This document shows positions 1 through 5,354 of a stretch of DNA of 7,995 nucleotides, piece after piece. Source of the DNA: Candidatus Magasanikiibacteriota bacterium. Its GTDB lineage: Bacteria; Patescibacteriota; Patescibacteriia; Magasanikbacterales; UBA922. A program made the position numbers and the translations under genes. Positions within the stretch are counted from its first letter, which is position 1. Each line of letters starts with the position of its first letter. The DNA lies in assembly GCA_016214105.1 (NCBI GenBank), contig JACRPD010000065.1, positions 1 to 7,995 on the forward strand, read 5' to 3'. The notes under the pieces are model-generated. The model did not search any database. It saw only the letters and a program-made list of their open reading frames with translations, and was not told where the DNA came from.

Positions 1-3
1 AAT

Positions 4-119
4 CCGATAGGTGTCTCCCATCGGCTTTCTCCCCCGTTTTCAAAATGGGGTAACGGTTCCCCACACCATTCCTTTACAGATCATTCGTGGTGGTGCGCCA
101 CGATGCGGTGGTCAGCCGC
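4..119. other. Cluster of GC-rich hairpins downstream of the ATPase gene
   Basis: Several dyads lie just past the stop codon of the minus-strand ATPase gene. They are 85-103 (TCGTGG/CCACGA, 7-nt loop), 105-119 (GCGG/CCGC), 32-50 (CCCC-G-TTT against AAA-T-GGGG, triloop) and 4-24 (CCGATAGG/CCCATCGG, one mismatch). None is followed by a clear U tract on the minus strand, so intrinsic termination is possible but not shown. No gene is seen in 1-122. Confidence 0.4.
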
Positions 120-122
120 TGG

Positions 123-710
123 CTACTTTTTCCCCTCGTCCGCGACCATCCGGACGAGAATCTCGGCGAGCGCCCTGACTGTCGGGCGCTCGGAGACCGG
201 CTCACCCCGTTCAAGGTGATGAACCGACCCCCTGTAAACACCGTCCGCGCCGAGCGCCGGAACGGTGTCAGTGGTGCCGTGGTAGTCGGAATGAATCTCC
301 GCCACCACCACGAGCCCCACCTTTCGGCAGAACTCGTGCCACTCCGGCAACCTTGTGAGATCGCCGGCGAGGAGCACCGCGTGGGTGGCGTGCGCGCAGA
401 TGCGCACGTTCTCGGCGGATGGGATCCCGCCGATATCCACTATTGTTAGCGGCAATGAACATGCCGCCACAGAGTGGGCCACCCGATCCACGAATTCCGG
501 CGTGAATTTGGCCTTGTAGGCCTCCTTGCACGCCGCGGCCAACGCCGGATCTGCGTTGACCGTCTCCTGGAACCACGCGCCCTCCCCGTCAGGGCACGCG
601 GTTATGCAATAAGGGTACGGGGCACCAGGAATGCCCCGCACCGCGTCTTTCAAGCCCTGCCTGAGGCAGGACTTGCCGGACCTTGGCGGTCCGCAGAGTA
701 CGACTTTCAT
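123..710 (-). CDS. P-loop ATPase, resembles the AAA-type domain linked to CRISPR accessory protein Csx3
   Basis: The protein has 195 residues. A Walker A motif GPPRSGKS sits at residues 7-14. A later hydrophobic strand ending in VDIGG looks like a Walker B region and is followed by a segment of the form HAVLLAGD. The phrase ACPDGEGAWF after the first helix, with the VDIGG and THAVLL segments, matches my memory of the ATPase domains fused to or encoded beside Csx3 (Crn3), a ring-nuclease-type accessory of type III CRISPR. That assignment is recall, not a search. No Csx3 domain, CARF protein, cas gene or CRISPR array is visible here, so the nucleotide substrate and partner are unknown. The start is supported by AAGGAG about 6 nt upstream of the ATG, the only clear Shine-Dalgarno in the window. 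The stop is TAG. The gene is clearly more GC-rich than all genes to its right, which suggests horizontal transfer or a different evolutionary source. No signal peptide or membrane span is seen, so it is probably cytoplasmic. Confidence 0.72.
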   Translation of the reverse strand: MKVVLCGPPRSGKSCLRQGLKDAVRGIPGAPYPYCITACPDGEGAWFQETVNADPALAAACKEAYKAKFTPEFVDRVAHSVAACSLPLTIVDIGGIPSAENVRICAHATHAVLLAGDLTRLPEWHEFCRKVGLVVVAEIHSDYHGTTDTVPALGADGVYRGSVHHLERGEPVSERPTVRALAEILVRMVADEGKK

Positions 711-724
711 CGTCCTCTCCTTTC

Positions 725-741
725 CGCCGGTTTGCCCGGCG
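725..741. promoter_or_regulatory. Hairpin in the 5' leader of the ATPase gene
   Basis: CGCCGG at 725-730 pairs perfectly with CCGGCG at 736-741 across a 5-nt loop. On the minus strand it sits directly upstream of the AAGGAG ribosome-binding site and the ATG at 710. It could influence translation start. On the plus strand it is followed after a few bases by a short T run, so a weak plus-strand terminator is the alternative. The AT-rich stretch 742-975 beyond it holds only a weak dyad (GGGTTCT at 849-855 with AGAACCC at 893-899) and no gene or convincing promoter. Confidence 0.35.
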
Positions 742-975
742 ACAAATTTTTCTACGCCACCACACCCGTGATGACGCTTTCAAAAAACACCAAACAAATC
801 AAAACTTATAACTCAGATAACATAACCCATTACCAACACCGTTCGTTTGGGTTCTGTGTCATGATTTGACGTTCTCTGAAAGTAAATTGTAAAGAACCCG
901 CTCTCATCCTGAACAACTTTTCCGCAAGCCACAGTAACGCATTTTTTCTCTCTCGTGTAAATGCTTCCCTTGTTC

Positions 976-1025
976 AGTAGCGGTTAGATTAGAACCAAAT
1001 TATTGGTCGCAATCTATCCGTTACT
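976..1025. repeat. 50-nt imperfect inverted repeat (long hairpin)
   Basis: Arm 976-990 pairs with 1011-1025 over 15 positions, with one T:T mismatch and one pair that is G:U if read as plus-strand RNA. After a 3x3 internal loop, ACCAA at 994-998 pairs with TTGGT at 1003-1007 around the loop ATTA. No T run follows on either strand, so this is not a typical terminator. It ends 15 nt before the -35 box of the next promoter and may be a protein-binding palindrome or a mobile repeat remnant. Confidence 0.6.
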
Positions 1026-1039
1026 TGTGGATAATTGAC

Positions 1040-1068
1040 TTGACGAGGCCAATTATTCCTGCTATACT
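1040..1068 (+). promoter_or_regulatory. Strong sigma-70 type promoter, extended -10
   Basis: TTGACG at 1040-1045 is followed after exactly 17 bp by TATACT at 1063-1068. TG at 1060-1061 makes an extended -10. An overlapping TTGACT lies at 1035-1040. The expected start is near 1075. No ORF follows; a terminator-like hairpin ends about 75 nt later and the tRNA promoter is further on. Confidence 0.65.
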
Positions 1069-1074
1069 TTCATT

Positions 1075-1154
1075 AAGGGTAGTAACCAGTTAAATACTAC
1101 TGGCTATAATCTACGTGTCAGATAAAAGTCTCCTGAAAATGGGGATTTTTATTT
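1075..1154 (+). ncRNA. Candidate small RNA of about 75-80 nt upstream of the tRNA
   Basis: The interval runs from the predicted start of the 1040-1068 promoter to the T-rich end of the hairpin at 1124-1150. It contains no ORF. A 5-bp hairpin lies near its start (CCAGT at 1086-1090 with ACTGG at 1099-1103). Positions 1111-1120, CTACGTGTCA, are the exact complement of 1227-1236 in the anticodon arm of the neighbouring tRNA. It could be an independent small RNA, a leader whose read-through makes tRNA precursor, or a degraded duplicate. Both ends are inferred from promoter and terminator signals only. Confidence 0.4.
1124..1154 (+). terminator. Rho-independent terminator candidate between the small RNA and the tRNA
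   Basis: AAAAGTCTCC at 1124-1133 pairs with GGGGATTTTT at 1141-1150 over 10 positions (two G:U) around a 7-nt loop, and the T-rich 3' side provides the U tract. It separates the 1040-1068 promoter from the tRNA promoter. The stem is A/U-rich, so termination may be partial. Confidence 0.5.
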
Positions 1155-1165
1155 GGCTAAATTTA

Positions 1166-1174
1166 TGCTATAAT
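1166..1174 (+). promoter_or_regulatory. Extended -10 promoter of the tRNA gene
   Basis: TGCTATAAT at 1166-1174 is a perfect extended -10 element. No good -35 is present at the right distance. Initiation 7 nt downstream would fall near 1181-1182, leaving a leader of only about 10 nt before the tRNA body. A second TATAAT at 1105-1110 lacks both a -35 box and an extended motif. Confidence 0.55.
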
Positions 1175-1191
1175 CTTCGCGGTGGACCAAT

Positions 1192-1268
1192 GGGCCTCTA
1201 GTGTTAATTGGTTAGCATACTACCTTTGACACGTAGTGGAACGGGTTCAAACCCCGTCAGGTCCACCA
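1192..1268 (+). tRNA. tRNA (or tRNA-like pseudogene) with encoded CCA; isotype unresolved
   Basis: A 77-nt cloverleaf can be drawn. The acceptor stem is 1192-1198 with 1258-1264, followed by discriminator A at 1265 and encoded CCA at 1266-1268. U8-A9 precede a D arm at 1201-1218 containing the conserved GG. The T arm is perfect: ACGGG, TTCAAAC, CCCGT at 1241-1257. The anticodon arm 1220-1236 has four pairs and a C:C mismatch at 31:39. Its 7-nt loop TTTGACA puts TGA in the anticodon slot (1227-1229) with an unusual C at position 37. A UGA anticodon would mean serine, yet there is no long variable arm (only 4 nt), which argues against serine. Slipped readings TTG (Gln) or GAC (Val) need a 9-nt loop. 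The base of the acceptor stem also has a C:C mismatch at 7:66. It could be functional with an odd fold, or decaying. Confidence 0.7.
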
Positions 1269-1274
1269 CCCAAG

Positions 1275-1310
1275 CAACTCTCACCCTAGGGTTGTTTTTG
1301 TTTTTTTTGT
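1275..1310 (+). terminator. Rho-independent terminator of the tRNA
   Basis: CAACTC at 1275-1280 pairs with GGGTTG at 1289-1294 (one G:U) around an 8-nt loop, followed at once by TTTTTG and a run of eight T. Its position 6 nt after the CCA end supports real transcription of the tRNA. Confidence 0.75.
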
Positions 1311-1352
1311 TTGTGTTTTGTTAACTGTGTTTTGTGTTTTATCTTAACGATT

Positions 1353-1429
1353 AGCACCGACTGCCTTTTCTCCGATGCTGGATTCCCGCTTACGCGGGAA
1401 TGACATCAGAGAAAGGCGCACTCGGTACT
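1353..1429. repeat. About 77-bp imperfect palindrome, REP/MITE-like
   Basis: The centre is a perfect hairpin, ATTCCCGC at 1382-1389, loop TTAC, GCGGGAAT at 1394-1401. Pairing continues outward with interruptions: GAT with ATC, CTTTTCTC with GAGAAAG, and AGCACCGACTGC with GCACTCGGTACT. The core with its flanking GGA...GACA resembles a palindromic repeat I have often seen between genes in unrelated bacterial assemblies. No ORF lies inside. It follows the tRNA terminator and lies beyond the 3' end of the minus-strand structured transcript. Confidence 0.65.
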
Positions 1430-1477
1430 ACTAAGTCTCACTTGCCCTGAGCGTTAGCCGAAGGACAACTTTAGTAG
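1428..1477. repeat. Hairpin enclosing a CCCTGAGC...GCCGAAGG dispersed repeat
   Basis: CTACTAA at 1428-1434 pairs with TTAGTAG at 1471-1477. The loop holds GCCCTGAGC at 1444-1452 and GCCGAAGG at 1457-1464. The same two blocks occur, on the opposite strand and 2 nt closer together, inside prfA near 6409-6427. Both are therefore probably copies of one short palindromic repeat family. Confidence 0.55.
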
Positions 1478-1884
1478 ACAGATCGCGAGCGTCTTATTCC
1501 AACTTGCGTTAGAATTGAGAACAAACTCCACCTGTTCTCGCCGATGAAGCGAGCAAAGTGAGATGGGCCTCTGCCAGCTATCGCTAACTGGCCGAGCAAA
1601 ACCCGAATTTCTGATTGCCGATAGGATTCTCTCTCCTATCATATGGGTAATCAGAAATTTATAAAGAACGTATTGTCGTTGATAGAAAGCCACTAGGGCT
1701 TGCTTCAACGGAAGAGATGTCGTACGTTGGCCGCGAATAACATAGTGTTGTTTTAGGCCTGACGACTCTCTCTGCCGTGGAAACAAAAGCCTCTCATCCA
1801 AATGGAGAGAGGCAATTAAAACTCAATTACTTGATTATCAGTGTCCAGATTGCTCTCTCCAACAACATGGACTTTTTAGCTTAA
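1478..1884 (-). ncRNA. Candidate long structured RNA, family unknown
   Basis: A near-consensus minus-strand promoter (1891-1919) fires into a region with no credible gene but a succession of stable stems. In transcript order (window coordinates) they are: 1868-1872 with 1843-1847; the attenuator 1813-1789; GTCGT/ACGAC 1766-1719 with an inner GGCC pair; a 13-bp stem 1710-1677; a 20-bp stem 1659-1606 with a 5-nt bulge; an 8-bp stem 1592-1573 capped by GCGA; a 7-bp stem 1539-1517; and a stem 1515-1496 capped by GCAA. The two tetraloops are GNRA only when read on the minus strand. Two imperfect pairs (1578/1587 and 1500/1511) are G:U only on that strand. Both facts support minus-strand transcription. 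I compared it from memory with RNase P RNA, tmRNA, SRP, 6S and T-box leaders and found no matching conserved core. The 3' end is unclear; 1478 is only where the last stem is left behind. It may be a new structured RNA, or a leader for something now lost. Confidence 0.45.
1780..1816 (-). terminator. Attenuator-like terminator in the structured transcript
   Basis: On the minus strand GCCTCTCTCC (1813-1804) pairs with GGATGAGAGGC (1799-1789, one bulged base) around ATTT, followed by TTTTGTTT: a good intrinsic terminator about 75-100 nt after the predicted start. The 5' arm can instead pair with GGAGAGAGCAAT (1860-1849) over 12 bp with one bulge, reaching to 1816. These pairings exclude each other, as in an attenuator with an antiterminator. 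No T-box or leader peptide was recognised. Confidence 0.55.
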
Positions 1885-1890
1885 CGGAAT

Positions 1891-1919
1891 AGTATACCAT
1901 ATTTGGACGAAAATGTCAA
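1891..1919 (-). promoter_or_regulatory. Near-consensus sigma-70 promoter for the structured RNA
   Basis: Read on the minus strand: TTGACA (1919-1914), a 17-bp spacer, TATACT (1896-1891), with TG one base before the -10 (extended). The expected start is near 1884. It points away from the TrmB-type gene and is the main reason to think 1478-1884 is transcribed. Confidence 0.75.
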
Positions 1920-1929
1920 GATTGGTGTG

Positions 1930-1957
1930 GAATTATGAATTATGAATTATGAATTAT
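1930..1957. repeat. Four tandem copies of GAATTAT
   Basis: Four perfect 7-bp units lie between the divergent structured-RNA and TrmB-gene promoters. A hairpin, TGGCT/AGCCA around TGATTG, follows at 1957-1972. The helical-phase spacing and AT-richness could be a spacer or a protein-binding array. Slipped-strand expansion is the simpler explanation. Confidence 0.85.
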
Positions 1958-1985
1958 GGCTTGATTGAGCCAGTTTAATTATTAA

Positions 1986-2001
1986 CAGATATGTCTATCT
2001 G
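1986..2001. promoter_or_regulatory. Palindromic operator candidate
   Basis: CAGATA at 1986-1991 and TATCTG at 1996-2001 form a perfect 6-bp inverted repeat around TGTC. It ends 4 bp before the -35 box of the TrmB-type gene. The position suits an activator or autoregulator site; which protein binds it is unknown, but the encoded winged-helix regulator is the obvious candidate. Confidence 0.5.
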
Positions 2002-2005
2002 CCAC

Positions 2006-2034
2006 TTGACAAATGTTTTGGAGTATGTTATAAT
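2006..2034 (+). promoter_or_regulatory. Consensus sigma-70 promoter of the TrmB-type gene
   Basis: TTGACA at 2006-2011, a 17-bp spacer and TATAAT at 2029-2034 match the consensus exactly. The expected start is near 2041, giving a leader of about 23 nt with no Shine-Dalgarno. Confidence 0.85.
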
Positions 2035-2063
2035 AGTGGTCTAATTAGCTAAAATATACATTT

Positions 2064-2912
2064 ATGAGCACTATACAAGATACTTTGGCAAATGCGGGAT
2101 TTGAGCCAAGCGTAGCCAAAATTTACACTATTTTAATAGAGAATAATGAGCTTCCGGTGGGGGAGATTATCAAACGGAGCGAGTTGTCCAGGGCCGGCGT
2201 TTATGACGCGCTTAACCTGCTTTTAGCGCAGGAGTTTGTTGAATATAGGAAAGAATGCCGGAACGCTTTCTATCGGGCGCTTCATCCCAACAAGCTCTAT
2301 GGCCTTATAGAACAAAAAAAGCGCGATGAAGCGCTATTGGAGCAGGAGATGAATGAGACCATCCGCGCTCTGACAGGCTCCTACAATTTGGCCAATAACA
2401 AGCCCGGGGTGAGATTTTTTGAAGGGGAAGAGGGGATAAGAGAAGTAACTTTTAATTCTTTGGAAGCCAAAGACGAAATTTTGACTTATTTAGACGTGGA
2501 AGCCACGCAGAAATACATCGCCGAGATGAATAAAGAATATGTGGCCAAAAGAGTGGAGAAAAATATTAAAAAAAGAATGATCGTTCCCGATACGCAGGCA
2601 ACCAGGGAACGTTACAAAAACTATTCTCCAATGTTGGAAGTGCGATTGATGCCGCCAAACATTAAGCCGTTCAAAACCATAACACAAATTTATAACAAAA
2701 AAGTTTCTTTCACCACTTTGAATGAACAAAAAAAGATCGGGGTAATCATAGAAGATGAACAGATCTCTGGATTACACCGATCAATTTTTGAATTTGTTTG
2801 GAATTCTCTGCCGCCGTTTCAGACGGAGAAATCAGTTACGCCGCCTTCCTCAACTCCTCCGACGATTGTCCCTCTGCTTTCCGCGCCGCCACAGCCGGCC
2901 GCAGCATCTTAA
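2064..2912 (+). CDS. TrmB-family transcriptional regulator
   Basis: The protein has 282 residues. Residues about 5-75 form a winged helix-turn-helix of the TrmB type: an opening amphipathic helix around GFEPSVAKIYTIL, a recognition-helix region with SELSRAGVYDAL, and a wing that includes FVEYRKE. A charged, probably coiled-coil helix follows at about 78-105. A TrmB-like effector domain lies at about 112-250, with GVRFFEGEEGIREV at its start. TrmB proteins bind operators and usually sense sugars or other small ligands; the ligand here cannot be read. The start has a perfect promoter upstream and no alternative in-frame ATG nearby. The last 25-30 residues are Pro/Ser/Ala-rich, unlike the compact end of the family. 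They are encoded where the gene runs 77 nt into the antisense of the downstream acetyltransferase gene, so the tail is probably a read-through extension. No membrane span is seen. The palindrome 1986-2001 is a plausible autoregulatory site. Confidence 0.85.
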   Translation: MSTIQDTLANAGFEPSVAKIYTILIENNELPVGEIIKRSELSRAGVYDALNLLLAQEFVEYRKECRNAFYRALHPNKLYGLIEQKKRDEALLEQEMNETIRALTGSYNLANNKPGVRFFEGEEGIREVTFNSLEAKDEILTYLDVEATQKYIAEMNKEYVAKRVEKNIKKRMIVPDTQATRERYKNYSPMLEVRLMPPNIKPFKTITQIYNKKVSFTTLNEQKKIGVIIEDEQISGLHRSIFEFVWNSLPPFQTEKSVTPPSSTPPTIVPLLSAPPQPAAAS

Positions 2913-5331
2913 CATATTCTTTGCCTGACTTGGAATCAACATATCGGTCAACAACTTTGAAACCCAATCGCGTGTATAATTTCTGCGCCGGATTCTCGGT
3001 TCGTACTTTTAATTCCACGGCTTTGTCCGCGGCCTCGCGAGCGAGTGCCGCTTCAAAAAACGCGCTGCCGATTGTCATGCCTTTTATTTCCGGTCTGGTA
3101 TTAACAAAACCGGTGTACAGGTTGCCGTTTGGCAGTTCGTCAAAACGAGCGAAGGAAATGATTTGGCCATTTCTTTTTAGCGCGTAAAATTTATGACCAG
3201 GCTCCTTCAGTACCGGATCAAATTCTTCTTTTACGCGAAACGCGGCAAATTCCGGCGAGAGCTCGGCGCGATTGTCATGGAATATTTGCCGCATAGAAGC
3301 GATATCTTCTTGGCTAAGCTGGCTTGAATCAGAGCTTTGCAAGTCTAATCCTCTCACTTCAGAAAAATCAATTTTTTCTTTGCCTTTATAGGCGGTTTTA
3401 AAAATAGAAACAAACATTTGCAGATTTTCTTTTATCCCATCAAGTTTTATGACCAAATCTTTGAGAGTCGTATTTGACGCGTTTTTTTCGCTGGCTGAGT
3501 AATCAACGAGTATCCTGCCGGCTCTTTTTAATAATTCCTCTGTTACTTTCAACCGGCTGACGTCCTTCGTTGCGCTTGAATCAACAAAAAAATTATTTAA
3601 TTCTTCTTCCACTTTCTCTGCTAGCACCACAAACGAATTAAATTTTTCAAAAATTATTCCGGTTTCCGCCGCCGGAAGTTTTTTCGCCAAACCGAGAATT
3701 TTTTCTCCGGCTGATTCGTCATATTCAGCGGCCAAGAAAGTTTTTAATCCGCGCGCGCCATGAACCCTGATAAATTGATAAAAATCTTTTTGGCGACTGG
3801 CGTCAATTGATCGATAGTATGCCAAAAATGCCTGCTGTTCTTTAGCTGACAAACCCTCAAGCGACGCGCCAGTCTCCCGCACCACTTCACGTTTGAGCCG
3901 AAGCGTGTCGGAAAAGTCATATGCCTCGCTTCTGGTTTTGAATTCCGTATCGGTTTCGTTAGGACGACGGGTTAAAATTTCTTCAGCAGTCTCCGTAAAA
4001 TCTCTGATGTTTATATCGCCAATCAAAGCGCGAAAAACTTCGGTGGTTGAAGTCCGATATTTTTTTAATCGTGGATCGCCGGGGCGCAATAAATCAAAAA
4101 TTTTAATTAATTTTTCGCTCTTTGCCCCGCTTATTTCCACCTCTTCGGTTATCCCGCCCAAGTTCGGAGAAATTTGAACCACAAAATGTTTTTTGTTTCC
4201 CACCGATGCCACATCAGAACCCAATGTGTATCGCACCCTTTCGTTCAGCATCACCATTCCTTTGTTGTTGGTAATTTCGCGCCGCAAACCATGTCTTGAG
4301 CTTCGTTCCACTGTCGCCAGCACTCTGAAATCATCCGGGTTCAATAGCGCTTGCTTCGGCTCTGCCGGATTGTAAAGATGGGGCATTTTCCCTTCGCGCA
4401 GCGCTGTCGCCGGCGAGGCATAAAATTCTCCGGACTCTATTCTTCTCTTGTGTCCTTTGGAAATAACATCATTAATCCATTTTTGCGTAATCGGCCGTCG
4501 TTTGGTGCCGTCCGGAAAGTTAACTAATAATCGTCCGTTTTTATCTCGTTGTCCGTTTCCATGTTGTGGGCTGTAAATTAAGCAGGCAAAGGCCGCCTCA
4601 TCCAGAGGTAAATTTGGATGAAACGGCGAATAATCCTCGGCGCCTTCTCCGCGGACTTTCCAGATACCCAAATGAAAATCAGCCTGTTTAATTTTTTTAA
4701 CATCAAACGCGGCGGCTGCGCTTTCCGGAGAATAAAAAAGAGATTTTGCTTCCGGTGGTTTTCCTTGGCGTCCGCTTTGTTCCCACTCATCTTGTTCGTG
4801 TTTGCTGACAACCGGCTGGTCATGAAAAGTATTAAATAAAAAAGATGCCAAATCTCCCTGCAACGCGCCCCGCGCTTGTTTTTGCGATTTTTGAAAATAG
4901 ACATGGTAATCTTTGAATCTTTCCACCGCGTCATTATAATCTTTGGTGCTTACACTAACCCCGCTGGATCTGCCTTGATTTGCTGTTTTTCTTTTTTCAT
5001 TTTCCAAACCATAGCGTTTGTGAAACGGAATCACGTATTGAGTCATGCTTTTGATTTTTTCCAAATCCACGATTAAATCGCCGTTTCGTTTTTCCACAAT
5101 TCCCAGCTGTGTTAAATATTCAATTCCCAACTTTTGAAAGTCTTGGAAGTCCATCATTTCTTCTAATGTTTCCTCAACCCGATCCGCATCAATTCTTCCT
5201 GCCAGGTAGTCATTCAACAGTTCCAAACCAACCGGTCCGGCGCTTTCCGCCACCTCGGCTTTTAAACCCCGCATTCTATCCGATAGTTTTTGTGGTTCTG
5301 GCTCACGCCATCTTTCCAAGACCATAGCCAT
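2836..5331 (-). CDS. Large protein with C-terminal GNAT acetyltransferase domain
   Basis: The protein has 831 residues. Residues about 680-815 look like a GNAT fold: strands around FYALKRNGQIISFARF, an acetyl-CoA loop and helix KGMTIGSAFFEAAL (from about 750), then VRTENPAQKLYTRLGFK (from about 776), the hallmark NP-A--LY---GF end of GNAT enzymes. The likely activity is acetyl transfer from acetyl-CoA; the acceptor is unknown. The first 670 or so residues match no family I recognise. They are charged and without membrane spans or signal peptide, with a probable helical, coiled-coil-prone stretch at about 570-660. Such length is rare for GNAT proteins, which are usually 150-200 residues, so the domain is probably a module on a larger machine. 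The start ATG at 5331 has a promoter about 25-50 nt upstream but no clear Shine-Dalgarno. The 3' end overlaps the convergent regulator gene by 77 nt, and the last 20 residues are low-complexity. Confidence 0.8.
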   Translation of the reverse strand: MAMVLERWREPEPQKLSDRMRGLKAEVAESAGPVGLELLNDYLAGRIDADRVEETLEEMMDFQDFQKLGIEYLTQLGIVEKRNGDLIVDLEKIKSMTQYVIPFHKRYGLENEKRKTANQGRSSGVSVSTKDYNDAVERFKDYHVYFQKSQKQARGALQGDLASFLFNTFHDQPVVSKHEQDEWEQSGRQGKPPEAKSLFYSPESAAAAFDVKKIKQADFHLGIWKVRGEGAEDYSPFHPNLPLDEAAFACLIYSPQHGNGQRDKNGRLLVNFPDGTKRRPITQKWINDVISKGHKRRIESGEFYASPATALREGKMPHLYNPAEPKQALLNPDDFRVLATVERSSRHGLRREITNNKGMVMLNERVRYTLGSDVASVGNKKHFVVQISPNLGGITEEVEISGAKSEKLIKIFDLLRPGDPRLKKYRTSTTEVFRALIGDINIRDFTETAEEILTRRPNETDTEFKTRSEAYDFSDTLRLKREVVRETGASLEGLSAKEQQAFLAYYRSIDASRQKDFYQFIRVHGARGLKTFLAAEYDESAGEKILGLAKKLPAAETGIIFEKFNSFVVLAEKVEEELNNFFVDSSATKDVSRLKVTEELLKRAGRILVDYSASEKNASNTTLKDLVIKLDGIKENLQMFVSIFKTAYKGKEKIDFSEVRGLDLQSSDSSQLSQEDIASMRQIFHDNRAELSPEFAAFRVKEEFDPVLKEPGHKFYALKRNGQIISFARFDELPNGNLYTGFVNTRPEIKGMTIGSAFFEAALAREAADKAVELKVRTENPAQKLYTRLGFKVVDRYVDSKSGKEYVKMLRPAVAARKAEGQSSEELRKAA

Positions 5332-5354
5332 TATTCTTTAAAAGGTTTATCTTA

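Noticed and set aside
87..869. Plus-strand reading frames opposite the ATPase gene
   Set aside because: They are antisense shadows of a gene with a Walker A motif and a good ribosome-binding site, produced by high GC content.
720..975. Promoter for the ATPase gene
   Set aside because: Only poor or badly spaced boxes were found on the minus strand, so none is claimed.
1227..1229. UGA in the anticodon slot as a sign of stop-codon reassignment
   Set aside because: An anticodon 5'-UGA reads UCA, not UGA. Recoding of UGA would need UCA as the anticodon, and no in-frame TGA use is seen.
1353..1370. Resemblance of the minus-strand GCAGTCGGTGC to the last hairpin of a Cas9 tracrRNA
   Set aside because: It is a short chance match in the arm of a palindrome; there is no array, cas9 or anti-repeat.
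1454..1801. Minus-strand reading frame of 115 codons inside the structured RNA
   Set aside because: It starts with TTG inside the terminator hairpin, has no ribosome-binding site and resembles no family, and the sequence is dominated by stems with GNRA loops.
1353..1890. RNase P RNA or tmRNA on the minus strand
   Set aside because: An AAAGTCCATG stretch near the 5' end and a GCCAG...GCTGGC stem recall RNase P, but the matching conserved 3' block (ACAGAA type) and the P4 pairing are absent. There is no tmRNA acceptor end or tag frame.
3893..4934. Frames overlapping the GNAT-domain gene on both strands
   Set aside because: They have no recognisable domains or start signals and lie wholly inside a long gene with a convincing C-terminal domain.
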